Assembly: GCA_003278685.1 (NCBI GenBank)
Contig: QCDS01000001.1
Coordinates: 270,460 to 334,459, forward strand
From: Prochlorococcus sp. AG-355-K03
Lineage (GTDB): Bacteria > Cyanobacteriota > Cyanobacteriia > PCC-6307 > Cyanobiaceae
Length of the DNA stretch: 64,000 nt
Direction of reading: 5' to 3'
A program made the translations under genes and the position numbers. Shown one piece after another: positions 34,196 through 44,869 of the stretch (positions within the stretch are counted from its first letter, which is position 1; every line of letters begins with the position of its first letter). The notes under the pieces were generated by a model. The model did no database searches. It saw only the letters and a program-made list of their open reading frames with translations, and had not been told where the DNA came from.

Positions 34196-36328
34196 ATGCA
34201 AAAACATTTTTTAAAATTTGGAAAGGTTTTCATAAATGTTGCCTGCTCTCCCTTGATGTTGATATCAAATAATTCAGAACTGGCTGCTAAGTATTTGCCA
34301 AGTGACTTTGATCAATCAATAAAAAACTTAGAAATATCAAATATTAATAATGTTTTTTTTCAAGTTAATGATTTCAAAAAAGAACAGAAATTTCTTCTTG
34401 CTGAAAATAATAATGATATTAATGAAAAAAGTGTTGTTATCTCAGAAATAATTATCGAAGGTTGGGAAAATCATCCTGAGGGTAGAAAACTTGAATTGGC
34501 AGCATATGATTCTATGAGCATAAAGCCTGGAAGTATTGTTGATAATCGAATTTTAAATCAAGATCTCAACGCAATTTATGCTAGTGGTTGGTTTTCAGGA
34601 GTTAATATAAAGTCTCAAGATGGACCACTAGGTGTGAGGCTAATAGTAAATGTAGTGCCTAATCCAATTTTGAAAAAAGTTGAACTTAAACCAAAAAACT
34701 CTGTAATCTCTAATAAATATGTAGATAATATTTTTAATAATTTTTATGGGACAACTCTTAACTTAAATGAATTTCAAAATAAGTTAGAAATAATAAAAAA
34801 ACGTTATGAAAAAGAGGGTTATTCTTTAGTTAGAATTAGTGGCCCCGATAGAATCTCTGAAAACGGAGTAGTAACATTAAAAGTTTCTGAGGGTATTATA
34901 TCTGAGGTAAAAATAAGATTCCCTGATTCTGATGGTGAATTTGTTATTGATGGAAAACCTAGAAAAGGGAAAACAAAAGATTGGGTCATTAAGAGAGAAT
35001 TAAAAACACAACCTGGCACTATTTTTAATAGAAAAATTTTAGAAGCTGATATCGGTAGACTATATGCCACATCATTATTTGATGATGTAAAAGTTTCCCT
35101 TGGTCCTGACAATTTAAATCCTGGTCAAGTCATAATTTTTTTAGACTTGAGCGAACAAAGAACAGGATCATTGACCGGTGGACTAGGATATAGCAATGGT
35201 TCAGGTGTCTTCGCCTCAATTGGTTTGCAAGAAACAAATACTCTAGGAAGAGCATGGTCTACAAATTTGAATCTAAATTTCGGAGAATATTCAACCACCT
35301 ATAATTTTTCATTATCTGATCCATGGATTAAAGGAGATAAACATAAAACATCTTTTAGAACAAATCTTTTTTTAAGCAGAGATTATCCACAAGAATTTAA
35401 AAGTGAAAATAATGGGCGCATATACGCAGTAGATGATACTACTACTTCAACTTCTGATACTTTTTCGTCAATAGTTTTAGAAAAAACAGGAGGTGGTTTT
35501 TCTTTCTCAAGGCCATTAAATGGTGGAGATCCATTTAAGGTTGCTAAATGGAGAGTTCTTGCAGGAATGAACTTTAAGAAAGTAAAGATGATTGATGGTG
35601 ATGGCAATAAAAAACCTTATGGTGATAAGACTCCAACAACAGGAAATATAAATGATATTGTCTGTATTGGATTTACTCCAAATGATGGTTCATGCCCTGA
35701 AGAAAATACATTAGTGAGTGTTATCGCGAGTACTTCTAGAAATAATTTGAACAGTTCCATTAACCCAATTGCAGGAAATAAATTTACTTTTGGTACTGAA
35801 CAATTTGTTTCAATGGGAAAAAATTCTCCAACTTTTAATAGAATGAGAGCATCATATTCTTATTTTATACCCACAAAACTGATCAATTTAACCAAAGCAT
35901 GTAAATCTAGTAAAGCTACTAGTGACGATTGTCCTCAAACTATTGGTTTTCAATTTAAGGCAGGAACTATTCTTGGGGAACTGCCTCCTTATGAATCATT
36001 TTGTATGGGAGGAACATCATCAGTTAGAGGGTGGGGATCTTGTGATTTAGCTGTAAGTAAAAGTTTTGTTGAAGGTACTGCAGAATATAGATTTCCTGTT
36101 TGGAGAATGATATCAGGAGCCTTATTTGTTGATGCAGGAAGTGACTTAGGATCTCAAAATGATGTTCCAGGGAAACCTGGCAAATTATTACAGAAATCTG
36201 GTTCTGGTTATTCGCTTGGAGGAGGGGTGGGAGTAAAAACGCCAATTGGGCCATTAAGATTAGATGTCGCTAGTAAGGACCTAAGTGGAGATTGGAGATA
36301 TACACTTGGAGTTGGATGGAAGTTTTAA
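34196..36328 (+). CDS. bamA: Outer membrane assembly protein Omp85/BamA (710 aa)
   Basis: Inserts beta-barrel proteins in the outer membrane. The N-terminal region has a weak signal (ACSPLMLISNN), then three POTRA domains at about 78-155 (SEIIIEGWENHPEGRKLELA), 155-235 and 236-318 (RELKTQPGTIFNRKILEADI). The barrel begins near GSLTGGLGYSNGSGVFASIG. GGTSSVRGWGSCDLA holds the V-R-G-(Y/F/W) motif of strand lid loop 6. It ends in an aromatic residue, TLGVGWKF, as barrel proteins do. The lpxC GTG follows the stop without a gap. Confidence 0.93.
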   Translation: MQKHFLKFGKVFINVACSPLMLISNNSELAAKYLPSDFDQSIKNLEISNINNVFFQVNDFKKEQKFLLAENNNDINEKSVVISEIIIEGWENHPEGRKLELAAYDSMSIKPGSIVDNRILNQDLNAIYASGWFSGVNIKSQDGPLGVRLIVNVVPNPILKKVELKPKNSVISNKYVDNIFNNFYGTTLNLNEFQNKLEIIKKRYEKEGYSLVRISGPDRISENGVVTLKVSEGIISEVKIRFPDSDGEFVIDGKPRKGKTKDWVIKRELKTQPGTIFNRKILEADIGRLYATSLFDDVKVSLGPDNLNPGQVIIFLDLSEQRTGSLTGGLGYSNGSGVFASIGLQETNTLGRAWSTNLNLNFGEYSTTYNFSLSDPWIKGDKHKTSFRTNLFLSRDYPQEFKSENNGRIYAVDDTTTSTSDTFSSIVLEKTGGGFSFSRPLNGGDPFKVAKWRVLAGMNFKKVKMIDGDGNKKPYGDKTPTTGNINDIVCIGFTPNDGSCPEENTLVSVIASTSRNNLNSSINPIAGNKFTFGTEQFVSMGKNSPTFNRMRASYSYFIPTKLINLTKACKSSKATSDDCPQTIGFQFKAGTILGELPPYESFCMGGTSSVRGWGSCDLAVSKSFVEGTAEYRFPVWRMISGALFVDAGSDLGSQNDVPGKPGKLLQKSGSGYSLGGGVGVKTPIGPLRLDVASKDLSGDWRYTLGVGWKF

Positions 36329-37165
36329 GTGTTTTCTTGGCCTACTAATTATGATTTCTGCTATACCTTGTCTGGTCCTATCTCCAGAGAAGGTATAGGC
36401 CTTCATAGTGGAGAAAAAACAAGAGTTACAATTTCTCCTTATGAAAAAGAAGGATATTATGTCTCTTTCAAGGATAAACCTGGCGACATTTTTAAGTTAA
36501 CTCAGGATTTAATCGGAAGTACCATGCTTTGTACGGCAGTTAAATTGGGAGGGCGAAATTTATATACTATTGAGCATCTACTATCATCAATGGCTGGGTG
36601 TGGGTTAAGTTACATTCATATTGAGGTTGATGGGAAAGAGATTCCTCTTTTAGATGGATCAGCAATCCAGTGGGTTAAAGATTTTGAAGAAGTAGGTATA
36701 AAAAAGGCACCTAGACCAGATAATTTCTTTCAAGAGATTAATAAATCAATAATTTTAAATAAAGAAGGTTCAGTAATAGCAGCAACCCCTTCTAAAAAAA
36801 CTACAATTATATCCACAATAAATTTTGACTATAAAGCAATTGGGAATCAAACTTTTGTGATTGACTTAAATCCAAAAAATTTTGTTGAAATGATTGCTCC
36901 TGCTAGAACTTTTGGTTTTAAAGATCAATTTCAAGAGTTAAGTGAACTTGGATTAATAAAAGGTGGAAGTTTGGAAAATGCCCTTGTTTGTGACGGTGAT
37001 AAATGGGTTAATCCACCATTAAGATTTGATAATGAACCAATAAGACATAAAATTTTAGACCTAATTGGGGACTTGGCTTTGGTAGGGTTACCTAAGGCTC
37101 AAATTTTAGTTTATAAAGGATCACATTCTTTAAATGCTTTATTGGCCTCATCGCTAAAAAACTAA
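36329..37165 (+). CDS. lpxC: UDP-3-O-acyl-N-acetylglucosamine deacetylase LpxC (278 aa)
   Basis: Committed, zinc-dependent step of lipid A synthesis. GTG start directly after the omp85 [23 protein letters not shown] is the conserved start. [19 protein letters not shown] holds a zinc His, EIPLLDGSA follows, [20 protein letters not shown] is a substrate block, and [15 protein letters not shown] holds another zinc His and Asp. The length is a little shorter than in E. coli (305), as in other cyanobacteria. Part of the lipid A cluster with fabZ, lpxA and lpxB. Confidence 0.95.
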   Translation: MFSWPTNYDFCYTLSGPISREGIGLHSGEKTRVTISPYEKEGYYVSFKDKPGDIFKLTQDLIGSTMLCTAVKLGGRNLYTIEHLLSSMAGCGLSYIHIEVDGKEIPLLDGSAIQWVKDFEEVGIKKAPRPDNFFQEINKSIILNKEGSVIAATPSKKTTIISTINFDYKAIGNQTFVIDLNPKNFVEMIAPARTFGFKDQFQELSELGLIKGGSLENALVCDGDKWVNPPLRFDNEPIRHKILDLIGDLALVGLPKAQILVYKGSHSLNALLASSLKN

Positions 37166-37182
37166 CTTTATCTTTAATTGTT

Positions 37183-37641
37183 TTGGAAAAGAAATTATCC
37201 AGTGAAAATAATCAACTTTCCTCTGAGCACATACTAGGTTTGTTACCTCACAGATATCCTTTCGCACTTGTGGACAAAGTCATAGAGCATATTCCTGGGG
37301 AGAAAGCAGTTGCAGTAAAAAATGTAACTATAAATGAGCCTCAATTTCAGGGACATTTTCCTGAGAGACCCTTGATGCCTGGGGTTCTTATTGTTGAATC
37401 AATGGCTCAAGTAGGTGGAATAATTGTAACGCAAATGCCTGATCTTCCTAAAGGACTTTTCGTCTTTGCTGGAATCAATAATGTTAAATTCAGAAAACCA
37501 GTTGTGCCAGGAGATCAATTGATAATTTCTTGTGAGTTATTGTCTATTAAAAGACAAAGATTTGGGAAGGTTAAAGGTGAGGCGCACGTTGATGGGAAGT
37601 TGGTTTGTGCTGGAGAATTAATGTTTTCATTAGTTGATTAG
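37183..37641 (+). CDS. fabZ: 3-hydroxyacyl-ACP dehydratase FabZ (152 aa)
   Basis: Dehydrates 3-hydroxyacyl-ACP in fatty acid elongation, competing with LpxA for the same acyl-ACP pool. TTG start. [20 protein letters not shown], then [20 protein letters not shown] with the catalytic His and Glu of the hot-dog fold, and [19 protein letters not shown]. The length is normal. Genes lpxC, fabZ and lpxA are in the classical order. Confidence 0.96.
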   Translation: MEKKLSSENNQLSSEHILGLLPHRYPFALVDKVIEHIPGEKAVAVKNVTINEPQFQGHFPERPLMPGVLIVESMAQVGGIIVTQMPDLPKGLFVFAGINNVKFRKPVVPGDQLIISCELLSIKRQRFGKVKGEAHVDGKLVCAGELMFSLVD

Positions 37642-37645
37642 GGAT

Positions 37646-38488
37646 ATGGATCATAAAAATAATGAATTTAACTCAAAATTTAGTGGGGTAAAAGTGCACC
37701 CAAATGCTTTTGTTGATCCAAGTGCCGAATTACATGATGGGGTTGTTGTCTCTCAAGGAGCTATTATCGGTCCTGATGTGACTATTGGGAAAGGAACCGA
37801 AATAGGCCCGAATGCTGTTATTTCAGGAAGAACTCAAATTGGTATTAACAATAAAGTTTACCCAAGTGTTTTTATAGGTCTTGATCCCCAGGACCTTAAA
37901 TACAAAGGGGCCCATACTGAAGTAATTATTGGAGATAATAATACTTTCAGAGAATGTGTAACTATTAATAAGGCAACAGATGAAGGCGAAAAAACAATTA
38001 TTGGAAATAATAATTTGTTGATGGCTTACACTCATATCGGCCATAATTGTGAACTTGGTAATAGGATAGTTTTATCAAATAGTGTTCAAGTTGCAGGCCA
38101 TGTGAAGATTGAAGATAAAGCTATTATTGGCGGTTGTTTAGGTATTCATCAGTTTGTACATATTGGATATTTAGCAATGATTGGAGGGATGACTAGAGTA
38201 GATAGAGATGTACCTCCTTTCTGCTTGGCCGAAGGGCATCCAGGAAGATTGAGAGGTTTAAATAGGATTGGAATTAAGAGAAGTGGTTTAATGGAAAATA
38301 AAGATTTTGATTTAAAACTTTTGCAAACTACTTGGAATTTCCTTTTTAAATCTAATGATGCGATTTCAAATTCATTAGAAAAAGTGATGAAAGGAGAATT
38401 AGATATTTCATCTTCAAAATTATGTAATTTCTTAAAAGAGTCAATATCTAAGGAAAGACGAGGACCAATGCCTATAGTGAATTTATGA
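37646..38488 (+). CDS. lpxA: UDP-N-acetylglucosamine acyltransferase LpxA (280 aa)
   Basis: First acylation of lipid A synthesis. I chose ATG 37646; a TTG at 37634 would overlap fabZ. The left-handed beta helix consists of hexapeptide repeats from VHPNAFVDPSAELHDGVVVS through GGCLGIHQFVHIGYLAMIGG; the last block includes the conserved H-Q-F and GGMT turns. NCELGNRIVLSNSVQVAGHV carries the catalytic region around HIGHNCELG. The C-terminal helical part is typical. Its last 4 bases overlap lpxB. Confidence 0.94.
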   Translation: MDHKNNEFNSKFSGVKVHPNAFVDPSAELHDGVVVSQGAIIGPDVTIGKGTEIGPNAVISGRTQIGINNKVYPSVFIGLDPQDLKYKGAHTEVIIGDNNTFRECVTINKATDEGEKTIIGNNNLLMAYTHIGHNCELGNRIVLSNSVQVAGHVKIEDKAIIGGCLGIHQFVHIGYLAMIGGMTRVDRDVPPFCLAEGHPGRLRGLNRIGIKRSGLMENKDFDLKLLQTTWNFLFKSNDAISNSLEKVMKGELDISSSKLCNFLKESISKERRGPMPIVNL

Positions 38489-39663
38489 ATAAAAAGATAT
38501 TTATAAGTACTGGAGAAGTCTCTGGAGATTTGCACGGAAGTTTGTTATCAAAAGCATTATTAGAGGAATCTAAAAAAAAATCGATAGATTTAGAAATTTG
38601 CGGATTAGGTGGGGAAAGGATGAAGAAAGAAGGAGTAAAAATTCTTCAAGATACTACATCAATTAGTGCAATAGGAATTTGGGAGGCTTTACCTCTTATT
38701 CTTCCAACAATAAGAATTCAAAAAAGATTTTATAAATTACTAAAAAAATATCCTCCAGATTGCTTAATTCTTATTGACTATATGGGCCCCAATATAAAAA
38801 TTGGAACAAAATTAAAAAGATCGAAAACTAAAATTCCAATTTTTTACTATATTGCTCCTCAAGAGTGGGCTTGGAGGGTTGGTAATAACACTACAACAAA
38901 TCTAATAAAATTTTCTGATAAAATTTTCGCGATTTTCAAGAAAGAAGCAGCATTCTATAAAAAGAGGGGCGGAAATGTTATGTGGGTGGGACATCCAATG
39001 ATTGATTTGACAAAGAAACTTCCTCTAAAGAAGGATGCCAGAACTATTCTTAACCTTCGCTCTAATCAAAATATCCTGCTTTTGATGCCAGCATCAAGAC
39101 CTCAAGAATTACGATATGTATTACCTACATTTATGAAAGCGGCTAAAAAATTACAACAAAAATATCCAAACTTGGTTGTCTATATTCCCTCATGCAGGAG
39201 TTCTTTTGATGAAATATTTAAAAAAGCCTTTAGGAAATATCAAGTTAAAGGACATGTGATTTCTCAAAAAAATAGTGCAAAATTAAAGCCCTATATTTAT
39301 TCGCTCACTAAAATTGCTTTTTGCAAATCTGGGACAGTTAATATGGAATTAGCTTTATATGGCATACCGCAGATTGTTGGTTATAGAGTCAGTAGGGTAA
39401 CTGCTTTTATCGCTAGAAAAATTCTCAATTTCAAAGTAAGATTTATTTCACCTGTAAATTTGTTAGTTAATAAATTAATAATCCCTGAGTTTGTGCAAAG
39501 AGAGTTTGACGAAAAGAAAATTTTTTACAAATCTTGTAGGATTCTTGAGGGAAAGTCAGAAAAAATAAAAATTAAAAAAGGTTATGCTTTTTTAAAAAAA
39601 GAATTAGGAGAAGAGGGCGTAGTCCAGAGAGCTGCTAAAGAAATTATTAATTCTATTATTTGA
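38485..39663 (+). CDS. lpxB: Lipid-A-disaccharide synthase LpxB (392 aa)
   Basis: GT19 glycosyltransferase that joins UDP-diacylglucosamine and lipid X. The ATGA overlap with lpxA points to coupled translation. IFISTGEVSGDLHGSLLSKA at the N-terminus, LILIDYMGPNIKIGTKL, YYIAPQEWAWRVGN, VMWVGHPMIDL, LLLMPASRPQELRYVLPTF and AFCKSGTVNMELALYGIPQI mark the family. The length is normal. Confidence 0.95.
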   Translation: MNKKIFISTGEVSGDLHGSLLSKALLEESKKKSIDLEICGLGGERMKKEGVKILQDTTSISAIGIWEALPLILPTIRIQKRFYKLLKKYPPDCLILIDYMGPNIKIGTKLKRSKTKIPIFYYIAPQEWAWRVGNNTTTNLIKFSDKIFAIFKKEAAFYKKRGGNVMWVGHPMIDLTKKLPLKKDARTILNLRSNQNILLLMPASRPQELRYVLPTFMKAAKKLQQKYPNLVVYIPSCRSSFDEIFKKAFRKYQVKGHVISQKNSAKLKPYIYSLTKIAFCKSGTVNMELALYGIPQIVGYRVSRVTAFIARKILNFKVRFISPVNLLVNKLIIPEFVQREFDEKKIFYKSCRILEGKSEKIKIKKGYAFLKKELGEEGVVQRAAKEIINSII

Positions 39664-39679
39664 ACTTTATAATAAAAAA

Positions 39680-40282
39680 ATGAAATACCTCTTATCTCTA
39701 ATAGTTGCTCTTTCAATATTTGTTAACCCTGTAAACGCTTTTGCAGAGGAATTGATTCTTGCAGGAGGTTGTTTTTGGTGTTTAGAACATGATTTAGAGT
39801 TATTACAGGGGATAAATTTTGTACAAAGTGGCTATTCAGGTGGAGATTTGCAAAATCCTACTTACGAAAATCATGAAGGACATCAGGAAGTAGTTTTGGT
39901 AAACTATGATTCCAAATTGGTAACTTTACCCGAAATACTTAGGCTGTATTTCAGAAATATTGATCCTCTGGACGGCAAGGGTCAATTTTGTGATCGTGGA
40001 GATTCTTATAGGCCAGTGATCTTTTTCAAAGATGTAACTGAGGAAAGTGATGCAATAAATGCAGTTGTTTCCGCCTCTAATGAATTGCGTGTGCCATTAG
40101 AAAAAATATCTGTAGAATTAAAACCAAAAGGTAAATTTTGGTTAGCTGAAGAATATCATCAGGATTTTGCTGAGAGAAATGAATTAAAATATAAGTTCTA
40201 TAGATTCTCATGTGGGAGAGATCAGAGGTTGGATAAATTATGGGGAGATAATGCTAGATCAACAAATCTTTGGAATGAATGA
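39680..40282 (+). CDS. msrA: Exported peptide methionine sulfoxide reductase MsrA (200 aa)
   Basis: Reduces methionine-S-sulfoxide in proteins. The first 22 residues are a clear signal peptide (MKYLLSLIVALSIFVNPVNA, then FAEE), so the enzyme acts outside the cytoplasm, in the periplasm or lumen. The active site GGCFWC has catalytic C31. SGYSGGDLQNPTYENHEGH and WLAEEYHQDF are conserved. Probable recycling cysteines are GQFCDRG and RFSCGRDQ near the C-terminus. Most MsrA are cytoplasmic, so export is of note. It follows the lpx genes by 16 bases, as if linked to envelope maintenance. Confidence 0.92.
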   Translation: MKYLLSLIVALSIFVNPVNAFAEELILAGGCFWCLEHDLELLQGINFVQSGYSGGDLQNPTYENHEGHQEVVLVNYDSKLVTLPEILRLYFRNIDPLDGKGQFCDRGDSYRPVIFFKDVTEESDAINAVVSASNELRVPLEKISVELKPKGKFWLAEEYHQDFAERNELKYKFYRFSCGRDQRLDKLWGDNARSTNLWNE

Positions 40283-40293
40283 TTTAAATATAG

Positions 40294-41766
40294 TTATTTA
40301 TTTTTAATCCATTGAACAAGAGTTTTAACTCCAAAACCGGTTGCACCTGATGGGTTGATCCCTTTATTCTTGTCAGTCCAACAAGTCCCAGCAATATCAA
40401 TATGAGCCCATTTAATCTCCTTATCAAAGAATTCCTCTAAAAACAAAGCAGCTGTTATTGAGCCACCTGCTCTAGGACCTGTATTTTTCATGTCAGCTAT
40501 ATGAGACTTTAAACCTTCTTTATAAGATTTTTGTAAAGGCATTTGCCATAATTCTTCTCCAGACTGTGATGATGCGGCTTTTAGGTCATTTGCTAAATCA
40601 TCATTATTGCTCCAGAATCCAGCTACATCATTCCCTAATGCAACTACAATAGCTCCTGTTAAAGTTGCCAGATCTATTATTGAATCTGGTTTTAAATTTG
40701 ATGCGTAAGTTAAAGCATCAGCTAATGTAAGTCTGCCCTCAGCATCAGTGTTATTTATTTCAATTGTCTTACCGTTAGATGCTTTAACTACATCACCAGG
40801 ATGTACTGCAGATCCATTTATCATGTTTTCGCAAGATGCCACAATAAAATGAATTTCTAATCCCTTTGGTTTTATTGCCCCAAGTGCTTTTGCCGCTCCT
40901 AAAACTGCAGCGCTTCCGCCCATATCATATTTCATCATTTCAATTTGAGAGGCTCCCACTTTCAGATTGTATCCTCCAGAATCAAAGGTTAAACCCTTCC
41001 CAACAAGCGCAATCTTTTCTTTTATAGGACCCTCTGACTTTAAAGTAAGATGTATAAATTTAGGATCTAGATCAGATCCTTTTGCTACAGCTAAATATGC
41101 ACCCATTCCTAAATCTTCACAATCTTTTGCCTCTAAAATTTTTACTCCCAAACCATGATCTTTAGCTATTTGAGAAGCTTGTATAGACATTTCCTGAGGA
41201 GTAAGGCTATTTGGAGGGGCGGCTACAAGTCTTCTTGCTAGTTCTACACCTTCACATATTTGTGCTGTCTCTTCAAAGCTAATATTCTCAAATTTTTTCA
41301 AATTCAAAAACTCTATTTCTTTAAGAACTTTCTTTTCATCTTTTTTCTTATTAAATCTGTTATCTTTGTAAGCGGATAATCTGACAGACTCTGCTAATTG
41401 ATTTATTTCTAATTGTGAATTTATAAATTCCCAAGGTAGCAAGATGCTCATTTTTTCATTTTTATCAACAGTTTTCCTAACTAGATTTCCTATAGAGTTT
41501 TCTATATCACTTTTATTTAGGTCTTTTGATTTGCCAAGACCAACTATGAATAAAGTTTCTAATTTTTGATCTAAAAATTCAAAGCTTAAAGTTTTTCCTT
41601 TTTCTCCTTTAAATTTTTTTTGAGTAACTTTTTTTAGTAATAACTTTGGGTCAATAACAAATTTTATGTTTTCAAGTTGGCTTGCAATTTCTTCCTCTAA
41701 AACTCCAAAAATTAATGAAGCACCTTGCCAGTTATCTAGATTTTTTTGGAATGTGGAAAATTGCAT
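40294..41766 (-). CDS. pepA: Leucyl aminopeptidase PepA (490 aa)
   Basis: M17 metallo-aminopeptidase, cytoplasmic. The N-terminal domain is divergent. The catalytic domain has [39 protein letters not shown] (metal-binding Lys and Asp), [18 protein letters not shown] and the signature [28 protein letters not shown] closes the site. The length is normal. It converges on msrA with an 11-base gap. Confidence 0.95.
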   Translation of the reverse strand: MQFSTFQKNLDNWQGASLIFGVLEEEIASQLENIKFVIDPKLLLKKVTQKKFKGEKGKTLSFEFLDQKLETLFIVGLGKSKDLNKSDIENSIGNLVRKTVDKNEKMSILLPWEFINSQLEINQLAESVRLSAYKDNRFNKKKDEKKVLKEIEFLNLKKFENISFEETAQICEGVELARRLVAAPPNSLTPQEMSIQASQIAKDHGLGVKILEAKDCEDLGMGAYLAVAKGSDLDPKFIHLTLKSEGPIKEKIALVGKGLTFDSGGYNLKVGASQIEMMKYDMGGSAAVLGAAKALGAIKPKGLEIHFIVASCENMINGSAVHPGDVVKASNGKTIEINNTDAEGRLTLADALTYASNLKPDSIIDLATLTGAIVVALGNDVAGFWSNNDDLANDLKAASSQSGEELWQMPLQKSYKEGLKSHIADMKNTGPRAGGSITAALFLEEFFDKEIKWAHIDIAGTCWTDKNKGINPSGATGFGVKTLVQWIKNK

Positions 41767-41790
41767 TTGTAAATTGATTTTAATTAACTT

Positions 41791-42402
41791 TTAATTGTTT
41801 GTGAAAGTAGTTGCCCACCTATCTCGAGTTTCTTTATTAAAAGGTGGTAACCATAAATATATCAGTTGCTGTTCTAATTTACGTCTTAATTTTACTTCTT
41901 TAGGTACATCTAAGAAGAAACGAATATCTTGGTGACTTGAGAGTTTGTTATGAGCTAGGGCTTCTTTATAGTTCATAAGGTAATTTTTACAGTCATGTTC
42001 TCCCTTCCATCTTTTATTTGCTGAATTTGTTTCTCCTATATAGAGGATTATTTTAGAACTCTCCATCGAGTCAATTACAAAATACATTGCTGGCCCATTG
42101 TGTATATATTGATTGGTTCTCCAAAAGTTCAAAGATAATGGCTGCAAGGAAAACGGATCAATTTTTCTTTCTTCGGAAATTGTATTTGTAGGAAGACTTG
42201 TTTGGTACAAAGTTTTATTGTGAGTATCTTTTGAAATTTTGAATTGGTGATTATATATTCTATCCCTCCATTCAGTTAGGATTTCGCCTTTGATTTTTAG
42301 ATTATTTGAGTGTTGAAAATTTATTGATGTATTTACATCTGAACCAAATAATTCAAATTGTCTATTTTGGTTTGAAATATTATTTACGTTAAATTTTTCC
42401 AA
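41791..42402 (-). CDS. GIY-YIG nuclease-like protein (203 aa)
   Basis: The C-terminal half carries a GIY-YIG fold: AMYFVID (105-111, in place of GIY), ILYIGET (119-125), R131, H136 in GEHDC, E177 in RRKLEQQLIYL and N189 in LPPFN. The catalytic Tyr, Arg, His, Glu and Asn positions are all present, so it is probably an active nuclease. The first 100 residues are polar and match nothing I know. There is no zinc finger or UvrC-type partner. It may act in DNA repair or recombination. It is 25 bases upstream of pepA on the same strand. Confidence 0.75.
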   Translation of the reverse strand: MEKFNVNNISNQNRQFELFGSDVNTSINFQHSNNLKIKGEILTEWRDRIYNHQFKISKDTHNKTLYQTSLPTNTISEERKIDPFSLQPLSLNFWRTNQYIHNGPAMYFVIDSMESSKIILYIGETNSANKRWKGEHDCKNYLMNYKEALAHNKLSSHQDIRFFLDVPKEVKLRRKLEQQLIYLWLPPFNKETRDRWATTFTNN

Positions 42403-42552
42403 TATTTATAAAACATGTTTACTTAATTTAATTCTGAAAAAATATAAATCAAAGAATTATTTATAAACTAAAATTTATTAATCTTCTAATCAATTTATAA
42501 GATTCTTGTTATCTTGTAATTGAGCCTTAATCTGCGAAGTAAAAAAATAGAA

Positions 42553-42876
42553 ATGGGATTCTTTGAGTCAGACATCGTTCAAGAAGAAGCAAAAAAGCTT
42601 TTTACAGATTACCAAGAGCTTATGAAACTTGGCTCTGATTATGGAAAATTTGACAGAGAAGGGAAAAAAATGTTTATAAAAAAAATGGAATCTCTTATGG
42701 ATCGTTATAAGGTTTTTATGAAGAGATTTGAATTGTCTGAAGATTTTCAAGCAAAAATGACAGTAGAACAATTAAAGACACAGTTAAGTCAATTTGGGAT
42801 TACTCCTGATCAAATGTTCGATCAAATGAATAAAACCTTAATAAGAATGAAAGATGAACTTGATAAAACTTCTTAA
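42553..42876 (+). CDS. DUF1825 family protein (107 aa)
   Basis: Cyanobacterial DUF1825 protein. I start at ATG 42553, giving MGFFESDIVQEEAKKLFTDY, the conserved family start; an upstream TTG at 42520 would add 11 residues not seen in relatives. A mostly helical soluble protein (LMKLGSDYGKFDREGKKMFI, YKVFMKRFELSEDFQAK). No function is known. It precedes tyrS by 19 bases and is probably in one transcript with tyrS and pyrF. Confidence 0.85.
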   Translation: MGFFESDIVQEEAKKLFTDYQELMKLGSDYGKFDREGKKMFIKKMESLMDRYKVFMKRFELSEDFQAKMTVEQLKTQLSQFGITPDQMFDQMNKTLIRMKDELDKTS

Positions 42877-42895
42877 AGTTAACGGTTAAAGCTTC

Positions 42896-44134
42896 ATGAC
42901 AGATAATTTAAAATTGCCATCATGGCTGTCAAGAGGAATAGAAGAATATTTTCCAATTAAGGGCACAGATCAAACCTTTTCGGAGATAATTGATCATGCG
43001 AAAAAAAATAATAAAAAATTAAGGGTTAAACTCGGCATCGATCCAACTGGAACCGATATTCATCTTGGGCACAGCATATTGTTTAAAAAACTTAGGGCAT
43101 TCCAAGATAATGGACATATTGCAGTTTTAATTATTGGGGATTTTACTGCTCAAATTGGAGATCCAACCGGAAAAAATAAAACAAGAGTTCAGTTATCGGA
43201 AAAACAAGTTAAGGATAATGCAAAAACATACTTAACCCAACTAGGGATGGGAAAGCCAGCCAATGAATCTATTTTAGATTTTGATTCAAAAGATAGAATA
43301 GAAATCAGATATAACAGTGAATGGTTAAAAGGATTAAATCTTAATTCCATAATTGACTTAATGGGGAGTGCAACAGTTAGTCAAATGCTAGCTAAGGAAG
43401 AATTTAATAAAAGGTACACTGCGCAAGTTCCAATTTCTTTGCATGAATTCTTATATCCACTATTACAAGGTTATGATTCGGTAGTTGTTCAATCAGATAT
43501 TGAGCTTGGAGGCACAGATCAGAAATTTAATATTGCAATAGGAAGAGACCTTCAAAGGCATTTTGAACAAGACCCTCAATTTGGTGTTCTGCTGCCAATT
43601 TTGACAGGTTTAGATGGAGTGAAGAAGATGAGTAAATCTGAATTTAATACCGTCGGTTTAACTGAAGATCCTCTTTCAATGTATTCAAAATTAGAAAAAG
43701 TACCCGATAATATAATACCCACCTATTTTGAATTACTTACTGAATTAGATTTAAGTTTTCTGGAAAACTCAAATCCTCGTGAATTACAGAGAAGAATGGC
43801 TTTAGAAGTTACTACCTTATTCCATGGGGCCGAAGAAGCATTAAAGGCGCAATCAAATTGCGAAAAATTATTCCTTGGACACAAAGAAAAAGTTGGAGAA
43901 ATTCCAGAGATTTCTTTAAAAGAAGTAGTTTTTCCAGTAAAGTTTTTCTACTTATTAAGTGCTCTAAAACTTTTCAAATCTAGCAGCGAATCCAAAAGAT
44001 CTATTAAAGGTGGGGGTGTAAAAATTGATAGTCAAAAAGTAATAAATCCTGATTTAGTTTTTAATTCAAAAAATGATTTGGAAGGAAAAATTTTGCAAAT
44101 TGGGAAAAAAATAATTAAGAGGTTTGAAAACTGA
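42896..44134 (+). CDS. tyrS: Tyrosyl-tRNA synthetase TyrS (412 aa)
   Basis: Class I aminoacyl-tRNA synthetase. [20 protein letters not shown] has the HIGH-type motif (HLGH). [37 protein letters not shown] (Tyr-binding Tyr/Asp/Gln) and KKMSKSEFN (KMSKS) complete the catalytic domain. A C-terminal S4-like part at about 340-410 includes [12 protein letters not shown]. The length is normal. pyrF starts 6 bases after the stop. Confidence 0.96.
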   Translation: MTDNLKLPSWLSRGIEEYFPIKGTDQTFSEIIDHAKKNNKKLRVKLGIDPTGTDIHLGHSILFKKLRAFQDNGHIAVLIIGDFTAQIGDPTGKNKTRVQLSEKQVKDNAKTYLTQLGMGKPANESILDFDSKDRIEIRYNSEWLKGLNLNSIIDLMGSATVSQMLAKEEFNKRYTAQVPISLHEFLYPLLQGYDSVVVQSDIELGGTDQKFNIAIGRDLQRHFEQDPQFGVLLPILTGLDGVKKMSKSEFNTVGLTEDPLSMYSKLEKVPDNIIPTYFELLTELDLSFLENSNPRELQRRMALEVTTLFHGAEEALKAQSNCEKLFLGHKEKVGEIPEISLKEVVFPVKFFYLLSALKLFKSSSESKRSIKGGGVKIDSQKVINPDLVFNSKNDLEGKILQIGKKIIKRFEN

Positions 44135-44140
44135 AAATTG

Positions 44141-44869
44141 ATGAATAACAGATTTAATTCAGAAGATAAAATAATATTGGCAATTGATGGATTAGATGTA
44201 AGTCAAGCAAAATTACTTTTGGAAAAATGTCCTAATATTAAATGGGTTAAAGTTGGTTTAGAACTTTTTGTTAGGGAAGGTCCAAGAGTTATTGAAATAT
44301 TAAAAGGTTTAAATAAAAAAATTTTTTTAGACTTAAAATTTCATGATATTCCAAATACCATGCTTGCAGCATGTTTCCAAGTTTCAAAATTAGGGGTTGA
44401 TATAATTTCTATTCATGCTTCAGCAGGTTTAAAAGCTCTTAAGGATTCGAAAAAAGCATCTTTAGAAGGAGCCATCTCAGTCAGTGTAAACCCTCCATTG
44501 GTTGTAGGAATAACTGTTTTAACAAGCTTTTCTCTTAAAGATTTTCAAACTGATCTTGATAGAAATAATTCAATTGAAGAAAATGTATTGAGACTTGCAA
44601 AGTTGTCTTTTGATGCTGGATTAGATGGATGTGTTTGTTCCCCTTGGGAGGTAAAAATGTTGAGATCTATTTATAAGGATAATTTTGAACTTATTACACC
44701 AGGTATCAGATTAAATATTGACAATAAAGATGATCAAAATAGAATTATGACTCCCTATGAAGCTATAGATAATGGTGCTTCTAAGTTGGTCATTGGTAGA
44801 TCAATTTCAAAAGCTATAGATCCTAATAAAGCTTTAATAGAAATATTTAAATCTATTGATTCTGATTAA
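44141..44869 (+). CDS. pyrF: Orotidine 5'-phosphate decarboxylase PyrF (242 aa)
   Basis: Final step of UMP synthesis. I used ATG 44141; a TTG sits directly before it. [48 protein letters not shown] holds the catalytic D-x-K-x-x-D set, [10 protein letters not shown] and ELITPGIRL follow, with [10 protein letters not shown] at the phosphate end. The length is normal. Its end overlaps plsY tail to tail by 17 bases. Confidence 0.95.
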   Translation: MNNRFNSEDKIILAIDGLDVSQAKLLLEKCPNIKWVKVGLELFVREGPRVIEILKGLNKKIFLDLKFHDIPNTMLAACFQVSKLGVDIISIHASAGLKALKDSKKASLEGAISVSVNPPLVVGITVLTSFSLKDFQTDLDRNNSIEENVLRLAKLSFDAGLDGCVCSPWEVKMLRSIYKDNFELITPGIRLNIDNKDDQNRIMTPYEAIDNGASKLVIGRSISKAIDPNKALIEIFKSIDSD

